Shown: positions 36,290 through 52,948 of the stretch, piece after piece
Numbering within the stretch: the stretch's first letter is position 1
Layout of the letters: every line of letters begins with the position of its first letter
Assembly: GCA_015680685.1 (NCBI GenBank)
Contig: MNCI01022355.1
Coordinates: forward strand, 72,302 to 136,301
From: Gnetum montanum
Taxonomy: Eukaryota; Streptophyta; Gnetopsida; Gnetales; Gnetaceae
Direction: 5' to 3'
DNA: 64,000 bases
Made by a program: the position numbers and the translations under genes
Notes under the pieces: model-generated
The model's database searches: none
What the model was told of the DNA's origin: nothing
Seen by the model: the letters and a program-made list of their open reading frames with translations, nothing else

Positions 36290-38060
36290 CTCCTGTAGAT
36301 GTGAAATAATTGGACAACATCCGTTAGGATGGTCATAGTGGTAGATCTCACATCCACCATCATTATTTGTGTCTGACTTCATAACCACATCGAAGTTAGT
36401 GATTTTCCCCTTACCCTTGTTATATGTAGGGCCTAAATCTCTTCACTTTTTCTTACCTTTGTCACTACTTTGTTCTACCTTAAACTCTTCTACAATTTTT
36501 AAGATAGTTTCAATTTAGAGTCTAAGGAACTCCATACGTCATCTACCTTAGCCTCTATTTCCGTTGTTAACTTTTAAAGCAGCAAAGTCTTTTTGTTCAA
36601 CAACTCTTCGATTGGTGACTCATCCTCTTCATCACAAAATTTCACTCCTTTCTTTTGAAGGGATGGATTAGGGTTGTATTCTTCCACACTTTCCTTTTTT
36701 CATAGCTCACCTTCTTCTTTTGCTACTTGTTCCAGCAAGTAACGTACTTCATGGGCTCTAAGTTGTGAGAGTCTCCCTTGGGCATAAGTTCCAAGGGTTC
36801 TTCTAGTTTCATGCCTTAGTCCTTCCACAATGTGGCGAAGTTGATCCCGCTGAGCGTACCTATGGCCTGGGCAACGATGTAACAATGTGTAGTAGCAGGC
36901 CATGGCAGCATCCAAGGGTTCATAAGTACCTTGCTTCAAGCCTTAGATCTGCTTACACAAATTGGACACTCTGGAGTATGTTTGATACTTTTCATTGAAT
37001 AGTTCTAGCATCGTACTCCACCTCCTAATGGTTTCCGGTTCTAAGAACCGGTACCAACTCTCTGCTTCCTTGGTGAGTGTCCTTGGGAACAACTTAAGTT
37101 TTTGCCACTCATTTTCTATATTCTGCAAGGCACAGGCATCGTGGAATGCTTGTAAATGATTTTGCAGATCAACATTGTATCCCCCTTCAAATTGTGAGAT
37201 ATTGTTCATGTCTAAATGTTTGATCCAACTATCTTTTAAATGCCTTGTGAAAATCCTAACTGTCTCTGCTATGTCAAGCATACTTTGGGTTACAAGTAGG
37301 GGCTCGTCATGATCGTCTCTTTCATTACGCCTATGATGTTTGCATTCTTCCCTACTCTCCCTACGTCCTTGCCCTTATCCTCTCTCTCGACTTTCCCATC
37401 GAGGTCTCTCATTTTGTCTACCTTTATCCTCTCCATTGTGTCCATGATGGCTCCACCTAGATGTGGAAGGAGAGGGTGAGTGATGTGAAGAAGGGGAAGA
37501 AGAAGGGGAACCATCACCATGACGATGTTTCTTGCCTTCTCTTCGGCTGCTACGGCCCCAATCATGGTGACGATCTAAGTGCCCGTCCTTAGCATGAGTG
37601 GTTGTTCCCTCTATGAACAGTTGGTGTTCACGGGCATCAGAATCATGGTTATGTATCGTTGATCTTAGGTTCTAATACCCAACCTCCTCATCATCGTTAG
37701 GAGGGGGAACATCGTTTGCTAAAGAACCTGTTAAGGGGTTCCTCATCTCCTATTTCGCTAAAGACATGTAGACCTTTGCCCTTCAAAAATGTATGTTGGC
37801 TCTCCTGCCCTGAGTCTCTCATACGTTGTGCTTCTGTGGGGTGATAATCCCTCTTATCAAAATCGTCTGCAACATATTCAACGTATAATTCTGTCATGCC
37901 AATCTATGCCAAGGCACGAAAAAGCATGCGAGAGACTGATTGATCTGGGGGTAACACGATGTTACCTTGCAAATCTCTCCATCGTAGCTGCTCGTCTTGA
38001 TGGAGGATAAAGGTAAAGTCTGGAATAAACTCATCGGGATGAATATAAACTATCTTGTAT
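36290..38060 (-). pseudogene. Decayed Ty3/gypsy gag (element C)
   Basis: Minus-strand gag homologous to A and B. The N-terminal block (HPDEFIPDFTFILHQDEQLRW, near 37980-38040) is followed by a Ser/Pro and Arg-rich linker. The capsid core is open from 37281 to 36943 (WIKHLDMNNISQFEGGYN; LELFNEKYQTYSRVSNL). A second open stretch from 36939 holds YEPLDAAMACYYTLLHRCPG and GTYAQGRLSQLRAHEVRYL. The C-terminal CEIYHYDHPNGCC motif lies near 36310-36350. Single stops separate these frames, for example TAG at about 36940. It is the best preserved of the three gag copies in the window. Confidence 0.82.
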
Positions 38061-38281
38061 TGTTTAGGACTTGGCTGATTTCGGCTATGTGTTTTATATT
38101 GTCGAATGTCTCGTGTATGGTCCTTAGGTGGTGAGTTGCTCTTATGAGAAGAAGATATTTTTATCGGTGTGCTAATTTCACCGTTATATAAATTTTCTCT
38201 TTTGATTAACCCGAAGATTTGTTAAGGCTCACAACGATGTGAATGATATCCTTATGTTCTATATGGTGCACAAACACTTAG

Positions 38282-38299
38282 TCCCCAGCAACGGTGCCA
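38282..38299 (-). other. Primer-binding site of element C
   Basis: Minus strand TGGCACCGTTGCTGGGGA, two mismatches to the tRNA-Asp complement. One base separates it from the LTR end. Confidence 0.8.
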
Positions 38300-38300
38300 A

Positions 38301-39261
38301 TGATGAGTGGCAAGGTATCCCTACACTCAACCATATGAAACGAGCGTAGCACACGCGATCCGATCAAACTCCACAGACTAAATGCCTACACGCCCCATGG
38401 AACACTTGGGGTTAATCATTTGTTGTCTTCCTAAACTTACTTGTAGTTGTCACGGTGTATGGTTAAGTAAGTCTGAGGTATATGATTTTTAGTCTTTTCT
38501 GGTTTTGTCTTCTATGCTAAAGAGTAAAGGGTTGAGAAACTAACTAACTCTAACTAATGAACTAAGTCTAAGTTAAATAGCATTAGCATCCATTCCCACT
38601 TACCGTACACACCCTGAACTATGCAACTGTGGCTACCAAATACTAATCGTTACTGGGATCACCACATGTAACGCACATGCTCGAAGTGGTTATACTGAGG
38701 CACTTAACTAGCCTAAATGTGATAAGCATCCGTTCCTTGGCTATTCGTACACATCCTTGAATGCTTGTAACCAAGTTGTACTTATCCCATGTTCTAGGAG
38801 ATAAGGGTGAGAGAATGTAATTGCGATGAGCAGCCGATTCCTTGATTAGCCATACACATTCATCAATGCTCCTAATCAAGTCGTACTCATGTCGCGCTAT
38901 TGCAGGTAATAAATAACAGGTAAGAAATAACATGTAATAAATAACAAATAATAAATCCTATTCCATGCATTGCAAGGTTTATCCACAAAGCTCGTCTTTA
39001 TTGCCGTACACAACTTACGTTCAGGTACAAAGTTGCTTGAATAAAGATCTGTTCACTTGGGGACTCCTACTGCGGGCACATGGCAAATATTCTATCTCTG
39101 GAGTGATCAATCTGCCAGAGTTTCCCTACTTTTAGCCTAGGATCGAAAATAAGGGGAGTGTCGCCTCTTATTTATAGATTTGGCGGCAGACCGCAATATT
39201 GCATACGCGACATCGCAAGGGATGACGCAATATCATGGCTCATGCGAATCACGTCTCATCA
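38301..39261 (-). repeat. 5' LTR of element C
   Basis: 961 bp with a perfect 7-bp terminal inverted repeat (TGATGAG and CTCATCA). It ends next to a LINE remnant. No matching 3' LTR is present in the window. Confidence 0.75.
39169..39176 (-). promoter_or_regulatory. TATA box in element C LTR
   Basis: TATAAATA on the minus strand, about 85 bases inside the LTR start, as in element B. Confidence 0.6.
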
Positions 39262-39264
39262 GTA

Positions 39265-39830
39265 CTTATGAGGAGATAATTTCAAATTTCTCTAACCAAA
39301 TATACAAATTATCTGCAAAAAATCTTGTACCACACAACATCATTTTAGTTTTACCAACATTGACTTTTATCCCTATGGTAGAACAAAAATCATTTAAAAT
39401 TTGAAGCATAAACTTCATTTGAACTTTACTTTTTGCTATAAGAACTACATCATTAGAAAACATTAAATATTCACAAGAAATTTTCCAACTTTAATACAAT
39501 CCAATGCAACAAAGGATATCCATTCTATTATTTAAGTTCATAATTAAAGACAACAAATAGAGAATGTTGTTATTTGCACATGATTACAAAGGAAGTGAAA
39601 TTTCTTTCATGTTTGTTTTGAAGTACCAATCACATGTGTAGATACTTTATCCAAGATAAAAACCTCACGAAAGAGACTATTAAATTAGTGAAAGTCATTA
39701 CATTGATATCCATGGACTTGCTATACTTTGTCAAATTCTTTAAAAGTTTTCTTTCATACAAAGAGGTCTCCTTAACTGTCATCACTTCTTTTCTATATCT
39801 TCGATGATTCATCTTATGTTAGCAATTATA
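39265..39830 (-). pseudogene. LINE reverse-transcriptase remnant 1
   Basis: The minus strand encodes FSNDVVLIAKSKVQMKFMLQ followed by GIKVNVGKTKMMLCG, from 39463 down. This is the catalytic FADD block (here FSND) and the next conserved segment of non-LTR reverse transcriptases. Upstream pieces with stops continue to about 39830, including an LKxGYPL-like fragment of the QGDPLSP motif. The change of FADD to FSND and the stops show that it is dead. It adjoins the element C LTR, which may have inserted in it. Confidence 0.65.
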
Positions 39831-39834
39831 CAAA

Positions 39835-42515
39835 CATTTTAATTCTATTCACATTCATATCCTCTGACCCCCTTGAGCATAATTATCAGGTTGTGTTTAG
39901 GTTGGTTTTTGGTGTATTTAGAAATTTTTGTTTTTTTTTTCCCAAGATTTTTCAAGAAAAAAGAAACAGAAGATAATACATTGAAGAGGGAATTGATGTA
40001 CACTTTGTTTTAATTTTAAACTTGATCAAACTTATAATATTTTTATAATAAAAAATATAGAGGAAAATGATGCATCTTTGTCCATGATATGGTATTCCGA
40101 GGTATGTGTATCTGCAAGGGATAAAAGTTGACGCACGCGGTCAACCAAGTACATTAATGCCATAAGCGGACCGAAAAGGAGTTTGCCCAGCTCTCCGTAG
40201 CAGCACAGGCAGCGATGCGATTATAATAGAGCAAAGTAACATATTAACAACTCTTCCATCATGGTAGGTTGCTTCCGTGACTAGTAATGTTCAATTAAGC
40301 AGTTCTTGAACCAGTTTAGATATGTAAAATTTATAAGGTTAAAAGTAAATCAAAAACTTAGTTATCTTTGGGTGATAACAAGCATAAAAAGTCGTATCCT
40401 TCTTTGGGCCATATTTTATGACCGAGAAGAAGCTTTGACTTTTGACCCTCTTTCATCGTCCAAAGACGCTCAAGTTTTTGATGTAACCTCTCAACTTCAT
40501 AGGTACTAGCCATGACAAGCTGATTTTGAGGGACAGGGGACTATTTCAAATTCCAAAATCAATGTTGATTGTGAAGAAACCTTAATAACGATGCTGAAAA
40601 CGATGATAAGCGTCGGTATAGACGTCTATTTAAGAGCATAAGACTTACAAATTTTGAAACCGACTTTGATTCTAAAGAAACTTTAATAATGATGTTGGAA
40701 ATGATTATCAGACAATTTTAAGAGCACAAGCAAAGTTCACTATTTGCATTTGTATGACGGTTCATTTAAGTTCATAGATTTATAATTGACCAATAAGTTC
40801 ATAGATTTATAATTGACCAACTACAAGAATTGATAAGTTATCTTCCCTATGGATTAGGTACATTGTTAAACATTTTTTTTTATGGAATGCAAAATGTATT
40901 TCATTGACGGTTATTAAGTGTTGGCTTAAATCGTAATAGTTTAAGATAACATGGACACTAATGCCTATGGGTATGGTACAATGTGTACAACATTGGTAAA
41001 ATAGGTTACTCATCTAAACTTTGCCATGGCTTGAGTAGCTTGCAGTAGTATTTGCAAATGTATTCTTAGACATTGAAGCTAGGGATTGGCTAAAGTGCGC
41101 ATTACTTTTGTGTGAAACATTAAGACATGGTCACTCAAGGATTGTGATGATTCAAACACTTTGTAATAGTATTGGTAATTGTATTTGCGGATACTTATAT
41201 CAACAAGTTGCATCATGGCTTATAAAATTTTGTATTATTATAGGTTAGTTGCATCATTTTTTATTAGCAATAGGATATGTGCAATCAGAGGGATTGTGCC
41301 TTGGAGTAATGGTAAGGTGCTTATTTCTCAAGTCATAAGACTTGGATTTGAGCTTGAGCATAGCCACTTGCTTTTGCTCATCTCACCTACTACCACACCT
41401 TTTTCTTTTTAATATGTGCAGCCATCTCTTCACTCTAACCAAGCATGTTGAAGCTTCTTGACATAGTTGTTTACATTGGACTTTAATGCAACATGAGCTT
41501 AGGGTTGAAGTTAATAGTATAAATTAACATTGATGTATTATATCCTAATATTTAATTAACTCATTTATGTGTATGTGTGGTCATTATAGGAGGAGAATGT
41601 CCAAGCCATTTAGTGTAGATGAGGGTATGACGGAGCATATATTGTAGATATTCATATAAATATAGCCTTTAGATGGATTGAGAGTTACATACCTTCAACT
41701 TTCTAGCAAGGCATGCTTGTTATGTGGATAGTGCACATGCAAATAGTTGAGATATGGTTGTTGCATATGGCCATGTTGTATAGAGAACACATTAGCTTGG
41801 TGGGTGCTACTAGGTATAGCATGAGATATGTACAATTATATGTATTTCTATGCATTGATTTCTAGTTAACAAGAAACATTATACTCACATTAGTACTATT
41901 CATTGATTTTAATGTGAAGTTGAAGCATTGAATGTAAATGACATTACTAATGATGTTGAAAATCAATTTTTATATTAGCTTGTAGATGATGATAAAGATT
42001 AACACAATAGTGATTATAAGTGTTGCTATATACATTCATTTCTAATGTAAGATAATATGTACATTTAATTATTATATTCCTCTTAGTTAAGAATGGTTGA
42101 GTTACCGTGTTAATTTGTCCTACCATCATAAAATGCTTTGTTTATTCCATTGTAAATAAAGATACTTTTAATAGCTTGTCAATATATATCCACAAAAGAT
42201 ATGCAAATAGTGAACTTTCTTACTCATGCAAATAAAGTAAACATTGTTGAACAACATTGACAGTTGCCATACAATAAAGGGAGTTTAATTAGAAAAGAAC
42301 TTTTTTCATAATCTATGTAAAGTTTCATATCTTTTACTATAGTGCTCTACTTTTCCCATAAACTAGATTCTCATATTCTTACAACCTCCATTTTGTTATT
42401 TGAACAATAAGATAATGAGTATAAATGTCACAATGCACTTTATTGAAAATTTCTGCAATTATTTAATATGCATAAACAATATACAATATACCGTTCCCAC
42501 ATAGATCTGAGAATA
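39835..42515. other. Low-repeat intergenic sequence downstream of the beta-glucosidase
   Basis: No gene is recognised. It contains a degenerate tandem pair of about 95 bases (40560-40735, sharing GAAACYTTAATAAYGATG) and a 27-base exact tandem pair (AGTTCATAGATTTATAATTG..., about 40770-40822). Confidence 0.4.
41296..41412 (+). mobile_element. Possible tRNA-derived SINE fragment
   Basis: TTGGAGTAATGGTAAGGTGC resembles a polymerase III A box. GACTTGGATTTGAGC, about 40 bases later, resembles a B box. A pyrimidine/T-rich tail follows. No flanking duplication was found, so this is tentative. Confidence 0.3.
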
Positions 42516-42516
42516 G

Positions 42517-42522
42517 TTTATT
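42517..42522 (-). terminator. Possible polyadenylation signal of the beta-glucosidase
   Basis: AATAAA on the minus strand about 175 bases after the stop codon. Plant signals are loose, so this is only a candidate. Confidence 0.3.
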
Positions 42523-42696
42523 TTTTATGACTTTGCAAATGAATGACATAGGGTAGATACACAGGGAGAATTCCCATGAATGAATGTGATGTTTGGACCC
42601 TGGGAAGGGAATTAAATGAATGGGTAAAAGAATGGATTGTTGGTGTTTTTATACAAATATAAAAATACAGGTGCACTGCTTATCCAAGTTTAATAA

Positions 42697-47230
<4,534 letters not shown>

Positions 47231-47347
47231 TGATCGTCCTGATATCTTTATTTATCTCTCTGTCTATCTGTGTCTTTGCAAAAGTGATGTTTTTGAGTTC
47301 TACTACGATAGAAAATTTTTTGATTGCGTTGAGGCTTACCAGGCTCA

Positions 47348-47355
47348 TATTTATA
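47348..47355 (-). promoter_or_regulatory. TATA box of the beta-glucosidase
   Basis: TATAAATA on the minus strand, 118 bases before the ATG. It predicts a 5' leader of roughly 80-90 bases. Confidence 0.6.
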
Positions 47356-47359
47356 CCCA

Positions 47360-49620
47360 AAAAATATTGACATTAAAGCTCCAATGAACGGTCAACGCAG
47401 AGAAAAAGTGGAAAGTGCTGCTGTGTAAAACGCATTCAAAGATAACGCAGCCGCGTCATCTGGATGTTGGATTTGAAGCGTCAGCCGTCGCAGGTTACGT
47501 GTTAGAGCAATTTCCTTTCATGGTCTAGAGTCTGTAGATTGCAGAGTCACACAAGTTGCCATAGAATTGGAAAATCGTAATTAAGCATCAGAAATCGATG
47601 GATAAAGTCAGAATAAATCGAAAATTGTTAAATTAAAGTTTATAAGTTAGGATTGCTTATTTGACCACAATTTGAAGTCATCAGATCAAAAATTTTAAAT
47701 GGTTAAATTAGAATTTTAGTACTACTTATTTGAATCTAATTTGAAGTCATGAAATCAAAAATCTTATGGTTACTAAAATTTAAGGTTTTGACAATAGAGG
47801 AGTAGCTTTCCTAGATCACATCTACTCTACTATGTGTGCAAAGGTGCTCTACAACATCTTGGCCCATTTTAACAATTTCACCCCTAAGAAAAGTTAAGGA
47901 AAATTTTTGAAGGCAAAAGAAGGGCATTTTGAAAAAATTTGCATTGGGGAAGGGCATTGCCATGATAATCATTTTTACTAGTGATTTGGTAGTGAGTTAT
48001 GGGACAAATTTTATTAGGTGTATTTTTTTCCACAATAACCTTACTAGTTATAGCTTTATTTAGTAAGACATGGAAGAGACCATGAATGCAAGTTGTAACC
48101 TTATTTTTTCATTATTCCAAGTGCATAGTACTATTCTACCCACCTACTTTGAGATTGAATATGTGTTTTATATTATTTAAACATGTGTTCTTGGGAAAGG
48201 GTATTGCTTATAGCTTTATTTAGTAAGACATGGAAGACCCCATGCATGCAAGTAGTAACCTTATCTTTCATTATTCCAAGTGCATAGTACTATTCTACCC
48301 ACCTGCTTTGAGATTGAATATATTTTTTATATTATTTAAACATGTGTTCTTGGGAAAGGGTGGAAGGTAGGGACACGTAAGTATGGTTGATGATGATCAT
48401 CTGATATGCATGGACATTAATTGTATGCTGGTAAGGAAGATTTTATGCTCTTTTTTGAGATATAGTTCACTTCATTAGTGCATATGCCTTGTAGTTTATA
48501 AGTCAAAGATTTGATTCCAAGTGGGAAATATGTTGAAATAAGTGCAACCTAAGGTATGGTAAAAATATATGTTTACAAGTCACAAAGCAATTCCAAGGGA
48601 TAGATGAGACATGTATCACTTAAAGAATGGTAAAAATATACATGTGCATTCCAAAGGGTAAGAATACAAAGATTTGTGCATGGGATTGAAATATCATTAT
48701 GTCATGGTTTTTCTTTGCTCAAACCTTTTATCTTTTTTCTATTTTTAACTAGTTCTTTTGATTCATAATTGTCTTTTTGTTAATATAGTTTTAATTTTCC
48801 TAAAACTAGCTATTGCACCTTTTTAAATTAAATTTTCTTCTTTTCTCTTTCTTACAATTAATTATTGTATTGTGTGCTATAGTTATTTTATTATCTATTT
48901 TTTCTCTACTCTTTAAGAAATGAATTACAATTGATGATGAAGCTTGTATGATTAAAAATGTCTTGCAAAGAACTAATATGCAAGACATTCAATTAGCTTA
49001 TACAAATTTTATTTTGTTGGACTTGTTAGCTTCCTAATTTCAGGATTGCTTTTAGGTATGGAAAATATAAAAAATGTTTATTTTCTTTCGTATTTGCTAG
49101 TTTCATAATTCTTTGTTTTTTTTTTTTTTTTTTGGTATAGGAAATAGGAATTTGGTCATTACATGCTTTTATGGTGTAAGTAGTTTGCAAATTATTTTTA
49201 AATTTATTAGCCTTGAAAAATAATTAACATTCTCAAAAATTATAGTTTGTTATATTACAAACATTGGTGTACCCTAATTTAATCCTATTTAAAATTGAAA
49301 TATCGTTAAATAGAATTTTAGAATATGTCCTAAGCATCAAACTTGTAAATATTTTTGCTAAAAATAAAGTAATTAATATGAAATCTAATATATCTGTAAA
49401 ATCCTATAATTTATTTAATTTTGAAATTACATAAAAAAGTAAATATTAAAATATACCATGCATGGTTGAAAGGTACGGCATATTCGGCTTTGAAAGAAAA
49501 AACAAGGATAATCTGCCCTGCTGTGATGAATCCTTGTCTTAAAAAGTTAAAAGACTAAAAATATTCCCAGTATAAAAATGTCAAAGTAATTTTTTGAATT
49601 GGCTTCCTTGTTTACTTGAT
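47360..49620. other. Upstream intergenic region
   Basis: AT-rich, no gene recognised apart from the tandem duplication listed at 48048-48361. A GATTTGATTCC word near 48510 is reminiscent of a polymerase III B box, but no partner A box was found. Confidence 0.4.
48048..48361. repeat. 160-bp tandem duplication
   Basis: TTATAGCTTTATTTAGTAAG begins both copies (48048 and 48208). Each ends in TTCTTGGGAAAGGGT. The copies differ at about ten positions, including one or two small gaps. Confidence 0.95.
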
Positions 49621-49629
49621 TAATTCTCA

Positions 49630-49910
49630 CAATCTACCCATATTCAAGGTAATACCTATCCGAGACGTGAACGAGAACTTGTACAGTAAGTAATGTCGCT
49701 AATAACAGACGTGAACGAAAACTTGTACAGTAAGTAGTAAGTAATGTTATAAGTAATGTTGGTAATAACAGACAACCATATTCAAAGTCGTACTTATCGG
49801 AAACGTGAACAGAAACTTCTACCGTGAATGATGTACCAACAGACAACCTTATTCAAAGTTCTACATATCGGAAACGTGAACAGAAGAAACTTACGGTGAA
49901 TAATGTCGCT
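49630..49910. repeat. Degenerate tandem repeats, GAACGTGAACAGAAACTT type
   Basis: Four imperfect copies of a unit containing CGTGAACRGAAACTTGTAC, some preceded by ACAACCWTATTCAAAGT. Unit length varies (about 45-75 bases). The function is unknown. Confidence 0.8.
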
Positions 49911-50350
49911 GTGGATAACTGATAATGATAGTCAAGGAATTATGGAAGGACAAAAAGCAGATATGAGACAACGGATAACAAGAAAATGAACGAAAAGCTT
50001 AAAACGTCAATGATGTTATCCGTTTGCGCCTGCTGCCAATACTACACGTTAAATTTGGCCGGCCTTTTCACGCCACCGTCGACCCACAAAAACGCATTAA
50101 TTTCCTCTATTTTCAATATCCCTGCATTCCTTCGTAGTCATAGCACATTCCTTCGTAGCCATAGCAGGATATTCCAATGTAGATTATTGGATTTATCACG
50201 GACCCCAATGAGCAACTGAAACCGCATTGATGGATTTACCGGATAAGGTTGAAAATTCCTTCTACAGAGTTTTTGTCATGTATAACTCAATTTTAAAAAA
50301 CTAGTATGAAAATACGTACCGTCTTAAACAGCTGTATTCGCGGTTTTTGA

Positions 50351-50430
50351 TATGCATTTTAGTGTCATGAGACATCCAAATTACACATTTTTTATATGCA
50401 TTTTATCGTCATGAGACATCCAAATTACAC
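50351..50430. repeat. 44-bp tandem duplication
   Basis: TATGCATTTTAGTGTCATGA and its partner at 50395 both run on to GACATCCAAATTACAC. Confidence 0.9.
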
Positions 50431-50484
50431 GCAAAAGTTTTCCTTTTCCAGCACACAGAAATTGAAGGGTTGCAGGAAGACAAG

Positions 50485-50558
50485 TCATTGCCACCCCAGT
50501 CATTCTCTCAGACAATTTCTTTCATTGCCACCCCAGTCATTCTCTCAGACAATTTCCT
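50485..50558. repeat. 37-bp tandem duplication
   Basis: TCATTGCCACCCCAGTCATT plus CTCTCAGACAATTTC is repeated exactly at 50485 and 50522. Confidence 0.95.
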
Positions 50559-50775
50559 TTTAAACTTCTAAGTGGAAACGCAAAACACTCTGACTCAGGG
50601 AATTCACTTTTTAATTATTAAATCTTAAAACTTAAAACGTATTTTTGCCAATTAAGGTCAATAACGCCCCGGTCAAACTTTGTCTAAAGTGATGGTGTGG
50701 GTACATGGCTTTTTGATCCGTTTACGCTAGGATATGGGATTACAAAGCCCAGCACTCTTTATAACCCCACATTTT

Positions 50776-50837
50776 ATAACCGAAAATTCTTGAGTCTATC
50801 ACGTTGTTATAACCGAAAATTCTTGAGTCTATCAGGT
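50776..50837. repeat. 33-bp tandem duplication
   Basis: ATAACCGAAAATTCTTGAGT plus CTATCA occurs at 50776 and again at 50809. Confidence 0.95.
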
Positions 50838-50889
50838 TGCAGAACTAACAGCTCGAGTTACTTTCCATTCATCTAATTCTTGACTAAGA

Positions 50890-51810
50890 ATCATGAACAA
50901 AATTTTGAATCATGAACAAAATTTTGAAGAACTTCAAAAACACTTTTGTACGATAAATTTAAGATGAAAACTTAAGTCCGAAATCCAATACTTTTATTAA
51001 AAGTTAATTTATTGATATTTGAAGCTAAAGCAATGTATTAATTTTTAACATTTTGTTAAGAAATAAAAATAGCAATAAGATGTTAAGAGAAATCTTTTGA
51101 AAATCACAATAGGGGTAGTTTCATGAAAGATGATTGTGGCTACAAAAATGAGGTATTGATAACTTTGATAGAATAATAACTTCAAAACAAGCTTGGAAAC
51201 TTGTTAAAGTTTTAGAAAGATGGCAAAATGAGGCACATATAGAAAAAAAGCTACTAGTCAAATATTAAAGGTAACAATCATGATAAAATAGGATATATGT
51301 AACAATGCCAATGTCCATGAGAGCACTAATTAGCAAAGTAAGAATGAGATTGCACTATCTTTGAGTTAAAATAGGAAGATGGAACAATGAGCAACATGAA
51401 GAAGATAGAATACATTAACTATGTTTATTGCAAGTGGTTGAAGATGAGAAACATGGATTAATAAAATGTTGTAGAACAAATCTCTTCAGAAGAAAATAGC
51501 AAATATCTAGTCAATTTTTATATGAGTTATTCAAGCTACCAAACTTAGCTTTAGGAAATTATATAGAAGATGTGTTTATGTTGCATGAATATCAGGCAAA
51601 TCTATTATACTCAAGATTTATTATACTTAGGAATTATATAGAAGATAGGTTCATTTGTGTGACAAATCCCTTAGCATAATTAAAAGGATTCATTTCTATT
51701 ATATAATTAGGGGTTAGGTTAATGCTGAGACTATTGATTGGAAAGTTTCAAGTCATGGGTTTGATTCTAGTCAACAATGTTGAGTTATAAAATTTTAATT
51801 TGACTATGTT
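50890..51810. other. Unassigned AT-rich sequence before LINE 2
   Basis: No coding motif. A 20-base direct repeat (AATCATGAACAAAATTTTGA) starts it. A GGGTTTGATTCTAGTC word near 51758 looks like a polymerase III B box, hinting at a SINE remnant. Confidence 0.35.
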
Positions 51811-51811
51811 G

Positions 51812-52948
51812 TTAAGAAAAATACTTGGGCTTCCCTAATGGTTTTTTATTATGAAGAATTAGTTGAAAATCATCTAAATCATATAACTTTTTATCATGCA
51901 TACATATACAAGAAACTTCAATGATACCAAATTTTCTCCAAGTAGTACATAATCTAGATGCATTAGTAGCCCAAGCTCCTTCATTAAAGGGAAGCCAGCA
52001 TGGGATAATTTGCTTAAGCATATATTCTAAAACTGTAATTTGATTGTGATTCCAATTGTTACTAAGTTTGCACCATGTCTTCCAAATTTATTAAGAATTC
52101 GAGAACCAAGAATAGAAATGGCCTAAGGAGAAAGAAAATAGTAAAGAAAGTTATTAGAAAACCAACTATTATCATTCTTAAGTTTTTCATGGATAAGTTT
52201 ATTTTTTAAAAGAAGCATTCAAATATCATCTCCATTAATGCACTCTTGCAATTCATTTTATTGCAAGAGAAGTACCTTTGTTACAACAATTAATGTGGCC
52301 AAGTCCTCCATCTTTCCTGTGCTACTGATGCAAATATCCCAAGCAACTCTAGAAAAACCTTTTCTATGTTGCTTGGTAGACCAAATAAACCAATAGATAA
52401 TATGGTCAATTTTCTCATAAGAAGTGCTAGAAGAAGCCCAATAATTGGAGTAATACACATGATTTGATTAAAGCATTTTCTTAATAACTAAAACTTTACA
52501 AGCAAAGGTGAGATTTTTTCTTTCTATTTATCAAGCTTCTTTTCAAATTTATCAACCACATAATTTCACAGATATTAAGATTAGGCTCAAAAGAAAAAGG
52601 TATTCCTAAAATTTTGAAAATGGTATCTTTTTTCAAGACTTTCAAAGGCTTGAGAGTAATCCACTCATGAATATTGCCATTACAATAAATAATAGATTTT
52701 TACCAATTCATCTAAGAGTCACATAACATACAATAATCCTTCACTCTAGCTAAAAGAGTATTGATATGTTATAGAGAATTGTTGATCATAAGAAAAAGAA
52801 TCATCTGCAATATGCATGTTAATTGTGTACCTTGATCATCAATTGGAATTTCCTCAATGAATTTTTTTTTATAGATCATAATGTAGATTATGTGAAAAAA
52901 AATCTACTATAATAATAAAAAGATAGGAAGCTAGAGGACAATCTTGAC
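51812..52948 (-). pseudogene. L1-like LINE remnant 2, interrupted by E2
   Basis: On the minus strand, starting at the E2 boundary, it has QDCPLASYLF (RT motif QGCPLAPYLF). An ADD catalytic box follows at 52800-52808. Next is a decayed LGIPFSFEPN segment, then FIWSTKQHRKGFSRVAWD near 52390-52330, which is the segment preceding the C-terminal zinc-binding region of plant L1 elements. Downstream frames to 51812 continue the 3' part. Frameshifts and stops are numerous. The upstream half of the RT must lie beyond the far end of E2, outside the window. Confidence 0.7.
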
